From Hydrogenophaga sp. (GTDB lineage: Bacteria; Pseudomonadota; Gammaproteobacteria; Burkholderiales; Burkholderiaceae_C), in the NCBI RefSeq assembly GCF_026125785.1, contig NZ_JAHCKL010000028.1, positions 1 through 52,295 on the forward strand: a stretch of DNA of 52,295 nt, read 5' to 3'. The translations under genes and the position numbers were made by a program. Under the pieces are notes generated by a model. It did no database searches. It was not told where the DNA came from and saw only the letters and a list, made by a program, of their open reading frames with translations. This document shows, piece after piece, positions 29,018 to 37,600 of this stretch (position 1 is the first letter of the stretch; each line of letters starts with the position of its first letter).

Positions 29018-29934
29018 CGGTCAAGGGTGTGTTCAACGGCAACACGGTGGTGACCGCCAACGCCGTGGAAACCGTGGCCTTTGTCGAGGGCGGGAGTCTG
29101 TCATTCGCGGACCTGATGGCCCGGCTGGTGCAAAGCGGCACCACAGGCAATGACACCATGACTGGCCTGGGTGGCTACGCCAACACACTCCTGGGCCTGG
29201 CGGGCAACGACACCCTCACGGGCAACACCCTGGCCGACACACTGGACGGTGGTGACGGCAACGACACGCTCAATGGCGGCGAAGGGAACGACACCTTGTT
29301 GGGTGGCAAAGGCAACGACGCCCTCAACGGTGGAGCGGGCAACGACATCTACGTCTTCAATGCCGGTGACGGTGCGGACAGCATCACCGACGTGGATGCA
29401 ACGGCAGGCAACAACGACACCTTGCGCCCGGGCGCGGGTTTCACGACCGCCAAGACCGAGGTCACCCTGATCGGTGGGACCGGCAACAACACCCTGCTGG
29501 GTGGCGACGGCAACGACCGCTTCCTCCTGGGCACGGCCGAACTGACCGGGCTGGCCAGCTCCCGCTTTGAAGGCGGTGCAGGGCGGGACGTGCTGGCCCT
29601 GGCGGGCGACCAGAAAGGGGTGAGCCTGAACCTCACGGCCCTGGCCAACACGGTGCTGCGCCAGATCGAGCAGATCGACCTCACCGGCGGGGGCAACAAC
29701 ACGCTGCGCCTGGGGGTGGACCAAGTGAAGGCGCTGCCCGACGCGGGGACCAAGGCCTTGCAGGTGCTGGGCAACGCGGGGGACGTGGTGCAGGCGCTCA
29801 GGGGCAGCACGGGGAGCTGGAGCCTCAAGGGCACGCAGGTGATTGATGGGATCGAGTTCAACAACTACGGCCACAGCAGCCTGACGGACTACCTGGTGCA
29901 GGTGCAGAAGGGGGTGGGGTGGGTGTTGATATGA
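28888..29934 (+). CDS. RTX calcium-binding C-terminal part of the frameshifted lipase
   Basis: 348 residues from a GTG at 28888; no ribosome site precedes it, so it is best read as the downstream half of the broken gene. It starts FLGDGGANTLRLGAGFTTAKTEV and has a haemolysin-type related domain (SRSGNDMVLKW, DSVTVKGVFNG). Nonapeptide RTX repeats follow (GNDTLTGN, GGDGNDTLNGG, GGKGNDALNGG, GGAGNDIYVF). The LRLGAGFTTAKTEV block is repeated almost exactly at about 29427-29463. The C-terminal 110 residues (about 240-348) carry no RTX motif and probably hold the type I secretion signal. Confidence 0.78.
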   Translation: MFLGDGGANTLRLGAGFTTAKTEVSRSGNDMVLKWTGNTADSVTVKGVFNGNTVVTANAVETVAFVEGGSLSFADLMARLVQSGTTGNDTMTGLGGYANTLLGLAGNDTLTGNTLADTLDGGDGNDTLNGGEGNDTLLGGKGNDALNGGAGNDIYVFNAGDGADSITDVDATAGNNDTLRPGAGFTTAKTEVTLIGGTGNNTLLGGDGNDRFLLGTAELTGLASSRFEGGAGRDVLALAGDQKGVSLNLTALANTVLRQIEQIDLTGGGNNTLRLGVDQVKALPDAGTKALQVLGNAGDVVQALRGSTGSWSLKGTQVIDGIEFNNYGHSSLTDYLVQVQKGVGWVLI

Positions 29935-29974
29935 GGGGGTGGGCGTGCGAGGTGTGTTGCGTGAGGTGTGGGTA

Positions 29975-30154
29975 AGGGCTTCGACAGGCTCAGCCCGAAC
30001 GGTGGAGGGACTCGGTCCGAACGGAGGAGGGACTCAGTCCGAACGGAGGAGGGACTCAATCCGAACGGAAGGGTGGCGCTCAGCCCGAACGGGAGCGTGG
30101 CGTTCAGCCCGACGGATCTCCCCATCCCGTTCGCCCTGAGCCTGTCGAAGGGCT
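29975..30154. repeat. Tandem 22-24 bp repeat array framed by an inverted pair of REP-like elements
   Basis: The left element (29975-30003) and the right element (30126-30154) are inverted copies of the TTCGACAGGCTCAG...CGAACGG repeat. Between them five to six units abut directly (starts at 29989, 30011, 30033, 30055, 30079 and 30103), with the core CTCAGTCCGAACGG. The first three are 22 bp long and the next two 24 bp. The array looks like local expansion of the element's GAACGG end. It is non-coding and lies between two convergent genes. Confidence 0.85.
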
Positions 30155-30258
30155 TGCGAACCGCAGGCGTGGGGCTTTCGGCTCATCCACAAGTCCCGCA
30201 TGGGCCGCACCCCGTCGGGATAGAGGTGGCGAAAAAATCCGGTCGGCGTCTTGCCTCT

Positions 30259-31107
30259 TTACAACTGCCGGTACACAGCCTCTGCCAGCGTCATGAGGGC
30301 CGCGCGCGACAGCGGGCCGCTCAGGGCGTAGCCAAAACCCTGGTCCACCCAGTAGAAGCCGGGGACAGGGCCCTCGTCTGTGAAGCGGAAGGCGGTCTCT
30401 TTGGATGTGAGGGGGGAGGCCGGTTGGCCACCAGGCGGCTCGGACAGGGCGCCCAGGTAGAGCGTGATGCGCACGCCCTGGGTGTCCTGGAACATGAACT
30501 GGGCGCGTGCACCGGCATCGCCAGGCAGCAGGCGCCCGCCGACGAGTTCGTAGCCCAGGGTGGAGAGGTTGGGGACCTTGAGTTCGCGGCCGGTGCGCCG
30601 CGAGAGCCATTGCACCAGGTGGGTCTGGTCGGCTGCGCTGACTTCCACGGGATGGCGTTTTTCGGCGCTGAACACGGCATGGGCCAGCGCGGCGTCGCGG
30701 GCAAACACAGGCAGGGGGGATGCGGGCTGGGTGTGGCGGGCCAGGCGCTCCGTGGCGGTGTTGGACCATTGGGCGCGCGCCAGCCAGCCTGCGGCGAAGG
30801 CGAGCAGCACACCGGCCGCAAGACCGCCCCAGCGCTGCCATTGCGCGGCTCGCTGGCGGGTGTCTGCCATGCGCAGAACGGCATCGCGCATGGGCTCCGG
30901 CACGTCGTGGTCATCGTGCAGGTCGCGGTACAGGCCGCGCAGGGCCTGGCGCTGTGCCTCCCAGGCTGTGAAACGTTCGCGGCCGGCGGTGTCGTGTGCC
31001 AGCCGGCTTTCCAGGGCCGCACGTTCGGCGGCGGGCACCTGACCGTCGACCAGGGCATGAATCTCGGCGTCGGTCAGTGGCGCGTGGGGGGAGGAAGATG
31101 TGTCCAT
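30259..31107 (-). CDS. Anti-sigma factor (membrane)
   Basis: 282 residues. The N-terminus has the anti-sigma-domain pattern LTDAEIHALVDGQVPAAERAALE (about 11-33). One transmembrane helix lies at about 93-112 (GGLAAGVLLAFAAGWLARA), followed by a periplasmic C-terminal domain. It should hold the ECF sigma factor encoded 15 bp upstream at the membrane until a signal arrives. The inducing signal is unknown; the lipoprotein gene in front suggests an envelope cue. Confidence 0.85.
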   Translation of the reverse strand: MDTSSSPHAPLTDAEIHALVDGQVPAAERAALESRLAHDTAGRERFTAWEAQRQALRGLYRDLHDDHDVPEPMRDAVLRMADTRQRAAQWQRWGGLAAGVLLAFAAGWLARAQWSNTATERLARHTQPASPLPVFARDAALAHAVFSAEKRHPVEVSAADQTHLVQWLSRRTGRELKVPNLSTLGYELVGGRLLPGDAGARAQFMFQDTQGVRITLYLGALSEPPGGQPASPLTSKETAFRFTDEGPVPGFYWVDQGFGYALSGPLSRAALMTLAEAVYRQL

Positions 31108-31122
31108 GGCGGGCAGCGAGGG

Positions 31123-31650
31123 CTACTTGAGCCGCTTGAGGTGTGCGGATCGGGGCGTGGGTGTCGTGTGGGCGGTGGTCTCCATCAGCGCCTGGAGGCG
31201 GGTCCTGGCGCGAGAAAGGCGTGACATCACGGTGCCGATCGGTGCTCCGGTGATCTGCGCTACCTGCTGGTAGCTCATGTCTTCCAGGCTGACGAGCAGC
31301 AGCACGGCACGCTGGTCTTCGGGCAGCAGCAGGAGGCAGCGTTGCAGGTCCAGGGCGAGGTCCTGAGCGGGGTCTGGCGCCGCCAGTTCGGCACCAACGT
31401 CTTCCAGGTCAACCCGGGTGAGGCCGCTGGCGCGCCGCAGGGCCTGGCGCACGCCGCTGGCATGAAGGTTGTGCATCAAGGTGAACAGCCAGGCGCGGAG
31501 GTCCGAGCCCACCGCCCAGAGCCGCCATTTGCTGCAGGCGCGCTCCAGGGTGTCCTGAACCAGGTCGTCGGCGGCCCAACTGTCGCCGGTGAGCGCGCGC
31601 GCGTAGCGGCGCAGGCTGGGGATGTGGCCTATGAGCTCGCCGGTGTTCAT
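31123..31650 (-). CDS. RNA polymerase ECF-type sigma factor
   Basis: 175 residues from the ATG at 31650; the open frame further upstream is shadow. Region 2 is visible as AADDLVQDTLERACSKW and LRAWLFTLMHNLHA. Region 4 is MSYQQVAQITGAPIGTVMSRLSRARTRL, the helix-turn-helix that reads the -35 box. It belongs to the anti-sigma-controlled ECF group. It lies between the lipoprotein gene (23 bp upstream) and the anti-sigma gene, all on one strand. Confidence 0.92.
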   Translation of the reverse strand: MNTGELIGHIPSLRRYARALTGDSWAADDLVQDTLERACSKWRLWAVGSDLRAWLFTLMHNLHASGVRQALRRASGLTRVDLEDVGAELAAPDPAQDLALDLQRCLLLLPEDQRAVLLLVSLEDMSYQQVAQITGAPIGTVMSRLSRARTRLQALMETTAHTTPTPRSAHLKRLK

Positions 31651-31673
31651 CGCGGGGAGGGGCCGGGACCGCC

Positions 31674-32057
31674 TCAGGGCCGGGCGGTGCGCCAGACCCC
31701 GTTGAAGCCCTCGCCCGTCATGTCGCCGGGCTTGGTGTCGCGCACCCAGTAGTAGAGCGGTTTGCCCTTGAAGGCCCACTGTTTCTGGCCGTCGTCGCGT
31801 GTGATGACGGTGTAGTCGCCGCTGGCACTGTCGTTGGCGCTGGCCATCAGCGGGGGCCAGTTGGTGGCGCAAGGGCCGTTGCAGACCGATTTGCCGCTGC
31901 CGGCGGCATCACGGTCGAAGGTGTAGAGCGTCATCTTGTTGGGGCCCACGAGCACGCCGCCGGCGGACTGGGCGGGTGTTGCGGAAGCGTACATCGAGGA
32001 GGCGCAGCCGCCGAGTGCGGCTGCAGCCAGGGCAAGGGTGATCAGGGTTTTCTTCAT
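31674..32057 (-). CDS. Predicted lipoprotein, COG4315 type (YxWxxD repeat)
   Basis: 127 residues. A signal peptide ends in the lipobox LGGC with Cys18, so the protein is expected to be lipid-anchored. The body has the secreted-repeat pattern MTLYTFDRDAAGSGKSVCNG, CATNWPP and QWAFKGKPLYYWVRD, typical of COG4315. The function is unknown. It is the first gene of the sigma/anti-sigma operon and is preceded by a candidate ECF promoter. Confidence 0.88.
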   Translation of the reverse strand: MKKTLITLALAAAALGGCASSMYASATPAQSAGGVLVGPNKMTLYTFDRDAAGSGKSVCNGPCATNWPPLMASANDSASGDYTVITRDDGQKQWAFKGKPLYYWVRDTKPGDMTGEGFNGVWRTARP

Positions 32058-32114
32058 GGCGCGTTCTCCGGGTGGGTGGACAGGGCAGAGGCAAGCACCT
32101 TCTGCCTTGGAACG

Positions 32115-32140
32115 AACGCCAGCGGCGCGGGTTTTATTCC
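32115..32140 (-). promoter_or_regulatory. Candidate ECF-sigma promoter of the lipoprotein-sigma-antisigma operon
   Basis: On the minus strand GGAAT (32140-32136, within GGGAATAAAAC) is followed after 17 bp by CGTT (32118-32115), the general GGAA-N16/17-CGT pattern of many ECF promoters. It points at the lipoprotein gene start at 32057, which suggests autoregulation. Confidence 0.5.
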
Positions 32141-32157
32141 CGGTCGCCGAAAAAAAC

Positions 32158-32655
32158 TCAGCGGCTGCGGGACTTCAGGGCGCGCTCGACCTCGCGCTTG
32201 CCTTCACGGTCCTTGATGGTGTCGCGCTTGTCGTGTTCGGCCTTGCCCTTGCCCAAGGCAATTTCGCACTTCACGCGACCGCTCTTCCAATGCAGGTTGA
32301 GGGGTACCAGGGCGTAGCCCTTTTGCTCGACCTTGCCGATCAGCCGACGGATCTGGTCCTTGTGCAGCAGCAGCTTCTTGGTGCGCACGGCATCCGGACG
32401 CACGTGGGTGGAGGCGCTCAGCAAGGGGTTGATCTGGCAACCGATGAGGAACATTTCCCCATTGCGGATGACCACATAGCCATCGGTCAGCTGAACCTTA
32501 CCCTCGCGCACGGCCTTGACTTCCCAGCCCTCCAGCACCATGCCGGCCTCGAAGCGTTCCTCGATGGCGTAGTTGAAGAGCGCCTTCTTGTTGTCGGCAA
32601 TGCGGCTGTCGGTGCTGCCCTTGGCGGCGGAGTCTTTGCTGTTTTTGGTGGCCAT
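32158..32655 (-). CDS. smpB: SsrA-binding protein SmpB
   Basis: 165 residues from the ATG at 32655. The OB-barrel motifs are clear: [44 protein letters not shown] and [11 protein letters not shown]; the tail is basic ([19 protein letters not shown]). It brings tmRNA to stalled ribosomes for trans-translation. It is divergent from ratA with 48 bp between the starts. No tmRNA gene is in the window. Confidence 0.96.
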   Translation of the reverse strand: MATKNSKDSAAKGSTDSRIADNKKALFNYAIEERFEAGMVLEGWEVKAVREGKVQLTDGYVVIRNGEMFLIGCQINPLLSASTHVRPDAVRTKKLLLHKDQIRRLIGKVEQKGYALVPLNLHWKSGRVKCEIALGKGKAEHDKRDTIKDREGKREVERALKSRSR

Positions 32656-32685
32656 GAAGGGAAAAATGGGGCCGTTTGGGCCCCC

Positions 32686-32691
32686 TACAAT
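32686..32691 (+). promoter_or_regulatory. -10 box for ratA (short or absent leader)
   Basis: TACAAT at 32686-32691 ends only 12 bp before the ratA ATG, and no ribosome-binding site is seen. The mRNA would begin about 5-7 nt before, or at, the start codon. No good -35 is visible. Confidence 0.35.
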
Positions 32692-32703
32692 GCCCCGGAT
32701 TGT

Positions 32704-33144
32704 ATGAAAACCATCCAGAAGTCCGTTTTGCTGTGGCACAGCGCACACGAGATGTTCGCCCTGGTCACCGATATCGAGCACTATCCGCGCTTCCTGCCCT
32801 GGTGCGACCAGGGCGAGGTACTGGAGCGCACCGAGGACGGCATGGTGGCGCGGGTCGGCATGGCCATCAGCGGTCTGCGTCAGAGTTTCACCACCCGCAA
32901 CATCCACGAAGCCGACCGCCGGGTACGCATGGAGCTTCTGGATGGGCCGTTCTCACAGCTTGACGGGCTGTGGGAATTCACGCCACTGGGCGATGGCAGC
33001 CAGCGCGCCTGCAAGGTCGAGTTCCAGTTGAGCTACGGTTTCTCCAATGGCGCGCTCGCCACGCTCGTCGGGCCGGTGTTCGACAAGATCGCCGGCAATC
33101 TGGTGGACGCGTTCGTCAAACGGGCGGACGAGGTGTATGGGTAA
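32704..33144 (+). CDS. ratA: RatA-like START/COQ10-domain protein
   Basis: 146 residues of the polyketide cyclase/COQ10 START fold: [29 protein letters not shown] is the typical N-terminus, later [10 protein letters not shown] and [14 protein letters not shown]. In E. coli the relative RatA (PasT) was described as a ribosome-association toxin and as a ubiquinone-handling protein; the second role is more widely conserved. The ATG at 32704 gives the family start. It is divergent from smpB and upstream of rnfH, the standard arrangement. Confidence 0.9.
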   Translation: MKTIQKSVLLWHSAHEMFALVTDIEHYPRFLPWCDQGEVLERTEDGMVARVGMAISGLRQSFTTRNIHEADRRVRMELLDGPFSQLDGLWEFTPLGDGSQRACKVEFQLSYGFSNGALATLVGPVFDKIAGNLVDAFVKRADEVYG

Positions 33145-33354
33145 CACCCCCCTGCGCCGCTGCGCGGCTTCCCCCCTCTCTGGCGCGCCTTCGGCGCTGG
33201 GAGGGGGGACGATGCCTTGGGCCGGCGGAGCCGGACCCTCGGCATCTCTGGGTGAGGGGCGCCTCGCTTCGCTCGCTTGGGCTGGTGGCGTACTTTTGGG
33301 TGGGGGAGGCTCGTCTGGCCGGGTGGCGTGGCTGTGTCCCGGGGTGTCCTGACC
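33145..33354. repeat. Intergenic palindromic GC-rich stretch between ratA and rnfH
   Basis: A short hairpin GCCGC/GCGGC (33156-33168) is followed by a larger one whose arms are CCCCCCTCTC (33171-33180) and GGGAGGGGGG (33199-33208). The remainder is GC-rich with no open gene. Such C-run/G-run hairpins are common between Comamonadaceae genes and may terminate or stabilise the ratA mRNA. Confidence 0.55.
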
Positions 33355-33684
33355 ATGCGCGTGTCCTTGATCTACGCGGCCGGACCTCGCACGGTGCATG
33401 AGTTGGCGCTCGATGTGCCGCCGGGTTGCACGGTGGGTCAGGCGTTGGCGCTGGCGGGGTGGCTGGAGCGGTTTCCGGAGATATTGGCGGAAGGGCTCAC
33501 GCTGTGCATCTGGAACCGCGGGGTGGATGCCGGGCGTGTCCTGCGCGAGGATGACCGGGTGGAGGTGGTGCGGCCTCTGCGGGTCGACCCCAAGGTGGCC
33601 CGGCGCGAGCGTTTCGTCGGGCAGGGCGCCCGAGGCACGGGCTTGTTTGCCCGGCGTCGGCCGGGCTCCAAGGCCGGTTACTGA
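33355..33684 (+). CDS. rnfH: RnfH family protein
   Basis: 109 residues with a ubiquitin-like RnfH fold: MRVSLIYAAGPRTVHELALDVP, TVGQALALAG, LCIWNRGVDAGRVLREDDRVEVVRPLR and DPKVARRERF. The ATG at 33355 matches the family N-terminus; the track upstream is low-confidence. Its exact role is unclear (named after the Rnf cluster, and paired with RatA as PasI). The C-terminus overlaps the convergent DUF4124 gene by 7 nt. Confidence 0.88.
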   Translation: MRVSLIYAAGPRTVHELALDVPPGCTVGQALALAGWLERFPEILAEGLTLCIWNRGVDAGRVLREDDRVEVVRPLRVDPKVARRERFVGQGARGTGLFARRRPGSKAGY

Positions 33685-34241
33685 GTGGCAGCGGTCTTGG
33701 GCAAGGGCCCGCAGTCGGCGCGGATGATGTCGTCCATGCGCCGGGTTTCGGCGGCCTTGGTCTTGTCGTCCATGATTTCCCGTTCGCCCTTGGCGTTGGT
33801 CGTGGCCAGGCGGGTGCCGGATTCCATCACGCTCTTGGCCTTGCGCGCACGCTCGCAGCTCTCGGCACGGCCTTTGGCCACGCGCTGCTCCTCGGCCTTG
33901 CGGCGCGCCTGTTCGGCGTCTTCGGCCTGCTTCTTGCGGGTTTCCAGTTCTTCGTCGCGCCCGGAAATCTGGGGGGCTGCCGCGGGTGCAGAAGCCGGTG
34001 CCGCAGCGTTCTCGGCGGCAGGCGCCACCAGGGCCGGAGCGGGCGCCTGACGCAAGCCGCCCGGGCTTTTGAGGATGTTTTTCTCGGGCACGCTGGCCGG
34101 CGGCGGTGTGTCGCTGAACACCTTGCGGCCGGTCCCGTCGACCCATTGCCATTGCGCGAGCACCCAGGGGCTGGCGGCGAGCAGCAGCGTGGCCACGCCA
34201 GCGTGGCGCCAAAGGGGGGTGAGTGAGCGGGGAAATGACAT
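33678..34241 (-). CDS. DUF4124 domain protein, exported
   Basis: 187 residues from the ATG at 34241. A signal peptide (about 1-29, ending SPWVLAQ) is followed by the DUF4124 motif WQWVDGTGRKVFSDTPPPASVPEKNIL. An Ala/Pro linker and a Lys/Glu/Arg-rich coiled coil (about 90-140) come next. It is a common beta-/gamma-proteobacterial periplasmic protein of unknown function. It is divergent from guaB. Confidence 0.85.
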   Translation of the reverse strand: MSFPRSLTPLWRHAGVATLLLAASPWVLAQWQWVDGTGRKVFSDTPPPASVPEKNILKSPGGLRQAPAPALVAPAAENAAAPASAPAAAPQISGRDEELETRKKQAEDAEQARRKAEEQRVAKGRAESCERARKAKSVMESGTRLATTNAKGEREIMDDKTKAAETRRMDDIIRADCGPLPKTAATQ

Positions 34242-34388
34242 GGTCGTGCCAGTGTAGCCCTGGGCCATGGCCGTTCGATGAGCCATGCCGGGCGCGCGGC
34301 GTGCAAGCCGCCGGAGCGGTCGGATTTCGGGCTTGAACGGTAGGCGCCATGCACAACCCCGTGCGCCTTTGCACACGGGACGGACGGG

Positions 34389-34394
34389 TACAAT
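34389..34394 (+). promoter_or_regulatory. -10 box of the guaB promoter
   Basis: TACAAT lies 22 bp before the guaB ATG, with a TTTTGGAG ribosome site in between. A TTGCAC at 34369-34374 is only 14 bp upstream, too close for a standard -35, so recognition may rely on other elements. Confidence 0.35.
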
Positions 34395-34416
34395 CCCGTC
34401 TTTTGGAGCTTTACCC

Positions 34417-35886
34417 ATGCGCCTTCTTGGCAAAGCGCTCACCTTCGACGACGTGTTGCTGGTGCCAGCGTACTCCCAGGTCCTGCCCAAGGACACATCG
34501 CTCGCCACCCAGTTCTCCCGCAACATCAAGCTCAATCTGCCGCTGGTCTCGGCCGCCATGGACACCGTGACCGAGGCCCGCCTGGCGATCGCCCTGGCCC
34601 AGGAGGGCGGCATCGGCATCATTCACAAGAACCTCTCCGCGCAGGAGCAGGCGGCCCATGTGGCCAAGGTCAAGCGCTACGAGTCCGGCGTGTTGCGCGA
34701 CCCGGTGGTCATCACCCCGGGCACCACCGTGCGCCAGGTCATGAAGCTCTCGGACGAGCTGGGCGTCTCCGGTTTTCCGGTGGTCGAGGGCGGCAAGGTG
34801 GTGGGTATCGTCACCGGGCGCGACCTGCGCTTCGAAACCCGCTACGACATCCCCGTGAGCGAGATCATGACGCCGCGCGAGCGCCTGATCACCGTGCCCG
34901 ATGGCACCACGCCCGCGGACGCCAAGGCGCTGCTGCACAAGCACAAGCTCGAACGCCTGCTGGTGGTGAACGACGCCTTCGAACTCAAGGGCCTGATCAC
35001 CGTCAAGGACATCACCAAACAGCTCAATTTCCCCAACGCCGCGCGCGACGCGGCGGGCCGCCTGCGCGTGGGTGCCGCGGTGGGCGTGGGCGAGGGTACC
35101 GAGGAGCGCGTGGAAGCCCTGGTGAAAGCCGGGGTGGACGCCATCGTGGTGGACACCGCGCATGGCCACAGCAAAGGCGTGCTGGACCGCGTGCGCTGGG
35201 TCAAGCAGAACTACCCGCAGATCGACGTGATCGGCGGCAACATCGCCACCGGTGGCGCCGCCACCGCGCTGGTGGAGGCCGGTGCCGACGCGGTCAAGGT
35301 CGGCATCGGTCCGGGTTCCATCTGTACCACCCGCATCGTGGCTGGCGTGGGCGTGCCGCAGATCATGGCCATCGACAACGTGGCCAGCGCCCTGCAGGGC
35401 ACCGGCGTGCCCATGATCGCCGACGGTGGCATCCGCTACAGCGGGGACATCGCCAAAGCCATCGCGGCTGGCGCCAACACGGTGATGATGGGCGGCATGT
35501 TCGCCGGTACCGAGGAAGCGCCTGGCGAGATCGTGCTCTACCAGGGCCGCAGCTACAAGAGCTACCGGGGCATGGGGTCCATCGGCGCCATGCAGCAGGG
35601 CAGTGCCGATCGCTACTTCCAGGAAAGCAGCACCGGCAACCCCAACGCCGACAAGCTGGTGCCCGAGGGCATCGAAGGCCGTGTGCCCTACAAGGGGTCG
35701 GTCATCTCCATCATCTTCCAGATGGCTGGGGGCCTGCGGGCAGCCATGGGATATTGCGGCTGCCCGAGCATCGAGCACATGCGGCACAAGGCCGAGTTCG
35801 TGGAAATCACCTCCGCCGGCATCCGCGAAAGCCATGTGCACGACGTGCAGATCACGAAAGAGGCCCCCAACTACCGCGCGGACTGA
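34417..35886 (+). CDS. guaB: IMP dehydrogenase
   Basis: 489 residues from the ATG at 34417 ([20 protein letters not shown]), with GGAG upstream. TIM barrel with two inserted CBS domains (about 95-205). The catalytic Cys is in [11 protein letters not shown], with the nucleotide loop [13 protein letters not shown] and [15 protein letters not shown]. It converts IMP to XMP with NAD, the first committed step to GMP; guaA follows. Confidence 0.97.
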   Translation: MRLLGKALTFDDVLLVPAYSQVLPKDTSLATQFSRNIKLNLPLVSAAMDTVTEARLAIALAQEGGIGIIHKNLSAQEQAAHVAKVKRYESGVLRDPVVITPGTTVRQVMKLSDELGVSGFPVVEGGKVVGIVTGRDLRFETRYDIPVSEIMTPRERLITVPDGTTPADAKALLHKHKLERLLVVNDAFELKGLITVKDITKQLNFPNAARDAAGRLRVGAAVGVGEGTEERVEALVKAGVDAIVVDTAHGHSKGVLDRVRWVKQNYPQIDVIGGNIATGGAATALVEAGADAVKVGIGPGSICTTRIVAGVGVPQIMAIDNVASALQGTGVPMIADGGIRYSGDIAKAIAAGANTVMMGGMFAGTEEAPGEIVLYQGRSYKSYRGMGSIGAMQQGSADRYFQESSTGNPNADKLVPEGIEGRVPYKGSVISIIFQMAGGLRAAMGYCGCPSIEHMRHKAEFVEITSAGIRESHVHDVQITKEAPNYRAD

Positions 35887-35902
35887 GCCCATCCGCCCCT
35901 CA

Positions 35903-35927
35903 GGCCGTCCAACGAGACGGCCTTTTT
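35903..35927 (+). terminator. Rho-independent terminator between guaB and guaA
   Basis: The stem GGCCGTC/GACGGCC with a six-base loop is followed by five T residues. It lies 16 bp after the guaB stop and 36 bp before guaA, so guaA would depend on read-through or on its own promoter. Confidence 0.75.
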
Positions 35928-35963
35928 CATTTTCCGCCGCCCTCCACGAACAACGCACCCGCC

Positions 35964-37583
35964 ATGCAGCACCAGAAAATCCTCATCCTCGACTTCGGTT
36001 CCCAGGTCACCCAGCTCATCGCGCGGCGCGTGCGCGAAGCGCACGTCTACTGCGAGGTGCATCCCTGCGACGTGAGCGACGAGTGGGTGCGCGAATTCGC
36101 CGCCGACGGTCAGCTCAAAGGCGTGATCCTCTCCGGCAGCCACGCCAGCACCTACGAAGAGCACGACCTGCGTGCGCCCCAGGCGGTGTGGGATCTGGGC
36201 GTACCGGTGCTGGGCATCTGCTACGGCATGTTCACGATGGCGGTGCAGCAGGGCGGCCAGGTCGAGGCCAGCACGCACCGCGAGTTCGGCTACGCCGAGG
36301 TGCGGGCCCATGGCCACACCCGCCTTCTCAAGGACATCGCCGACTTCACGACACCCGAAGGCCACGGCATGCTCAAGGTCTGGATGAGCCACGGTGACAA
36401 AGTCACCGAACTGCCCCCGGGCTTCAAGCTCATGGCCAGCACGCCGAGCTGCCCCATCGCCGGCATGGCCGACGAGTCGCGCGGCTACTACGCGGTGCAG
36501 TTCCACCCCGAAGTGACGCACACGGTGCAGGGGCGGGCGTTGCTGGAGCGTTTTGTGCTGGAGATCTGCGGTACGCGGGCCGACTGGATCATGCGCGACC
36601 ACATCGAAGAGGCGGTGCAGAAAATCCGCGAGCAGGTGGGCGACGAGGAGGTCATCCTGGGCCTGTCCGGCGGTGTCGACTCTTCCGTTGCGGCCGCCCT
36701 GATCCACCGGGCCATAGGCGACCAACTGACCTGTGTCTTCGTCGACCACGGCCTGCTGCGCCTGAACGAAGGCGACATGGTGATGGACATGTTCGCCGGC
36801 AAGCTGCACGCCAAGGTGGTGCGCGTCGACGCCTCGGCGCAGTTCCTCGGCCACCTCGCCGGCGTCAGCGACCCCGAGGCCAAGCGCAAGATCATTGGCC
36901 GCGAATTCGTCGAAGTCTTCAAGGCCGAGGCCGCCAAATTGACTTCGAGTGATACATCAAGAAAAGGCGCTAAGTGGTTGGCGCAAGGCACTATTTACCC
37001 CGATGTGATCGAATCCGGTGGTGCCAAGAGCAAGAAGGCCGTCACCATCAAGAGCCACCACAACGTGGGCGGCCTGCCCGAGCAGCTGGGCCTGAAACTG
37101 CTCGAACCGCTGCGCGACTTGTTCAAGGACGAGGTGCGCGAGCTCGGCGTGGCCCTGGGCCTGCCGCACGACATGGTCTACCGCCATCCGTTCCCGGGAC
37201 CGGGTCTGGGTGTGCGCATCCTGGGCGAAGTCAAGAAGGAATACGCCGACCTGCTGCGCCGGGCCGACGCCATCTTCATCGAAGAACTGCGCGCCACCAT
37301 CGAGCCCGGCAGCGGCAAGAGCTGGTACGACCTGACCAGCCAGGCCTTCACCGTCTTCCTGCCCGTCAAGAGCGTGGGGGTGATGGGCGACGGCCGCACC
37401 TACGACTACGTGGTGGCCCTGCGCGCCGTGCAGACCAGCGACTTCATGACCGCCGACTGGGCCGAACTGCCCTACAGCCTGCTCAAGAAGGTCAGCAGCC
37501 GCATCATCAACGAGGTGCGCGGCATCAACCGCGTGACCTACGACGTGAGCTCCAAGCCGCCGGCGACGATCGAGTGGGAGTGA
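35964..37583 (+). CDS. guaA: GMP synthase (glutamine-hydrolysing)
   Basis: 539 residues from the ATG at 35964 ([26 protein letters not shown]). Glutamine amidotransferase domain with the Cys in GICYGMFTM and the His/Glu of FHPEVTH; then the ATP pyrophosphatase P-loop [14 protein letters not shown] and the dimerisation domain ending [18 protein letters not shown]. It aminates XMP to GMP. A stretch at 36936-36998 uses atypical codons, including AGA. The last codons carry GAGTGGGA (37572-37579), the known core of guaA-targeting elements; the gene remains complete after insertion. Confidence 0.97.
   Translation: MQHQKILILDFGSQVTQLIARRVREAHVYCEVHPCDVSDEWVREFAADGQLKGVILSGSHASTYEEHDLRAPQAVWDLGVPVLGICYGMFTMAVQQGGQVEASTHREFGYAEVRAHGHTRLLKDIADFTTPEGHGMLKVWMSHGDKVTELPPGFKLMASTPSCPIAGMADESRGYYAVQFHPEVTHTVQGRALLERFVLEICGTRADWIMRDHIEEAVQKIREQVGDEEVILGLSGGVDSSVAAALIHRAIGDQLTCVFVDHGLLRLNEGDMVMDMFAGKLHAKVVRVDASAQFLGHLAGVSDPEAKRKIIGREFVEVFKAEAAKLTSSDTSRKGAKWLAQGTIYPDVIESGGAKSKKAVTIKSHHNVGGLPEQLGLKLLEPLRDLFKDEVRELGVALGLPHDMVYRHPFPGPGLGVRILGEVKKEYADLLRRADAIFIEELRATIEPGSGKSWYDLTSQAFTVFLPVKSVGVMGDGRTYDYVVALRAVQTSDFMTADWAELPYSLLKKVSSRIINEVRGINRVTYDVSSKPPATIEWE
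37572..37579 (+). mobile_element. Probable attL core (GAGTGGGA) of the guaA-inserted element
   Basis: GAGTGGGA is the 8-bp direct repeat I recall from work on islands at guaA. Here it is followed by foreign-looking DNA with integrase-type repeats and an integrase 300 bp away. No second copy was found in the window, so the right end lies beyond 52295. Confidence 0.7.
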
Positions 37584-37600
37584 ATTGACGTCCTTCGAGG

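Noticed and set aside
29975-30154. Possible CRISPR array
   Set aside because: The units abut without unique spacers, vary from unit to unit, and no cas gene is near.
30259-31107. Plus-strand frame over the anti-sigma gene (29968-31224)
   Set aside because: It begins within the repeat array and has no domain; the minus-strand anti-sigma gene fits its neighbours.
32158-32655. tmRNA gene beside smpB
   Set aside because: No tRNA-Ala-like ends or ANDNYALAA-type tag reading frame were recognised nearby.
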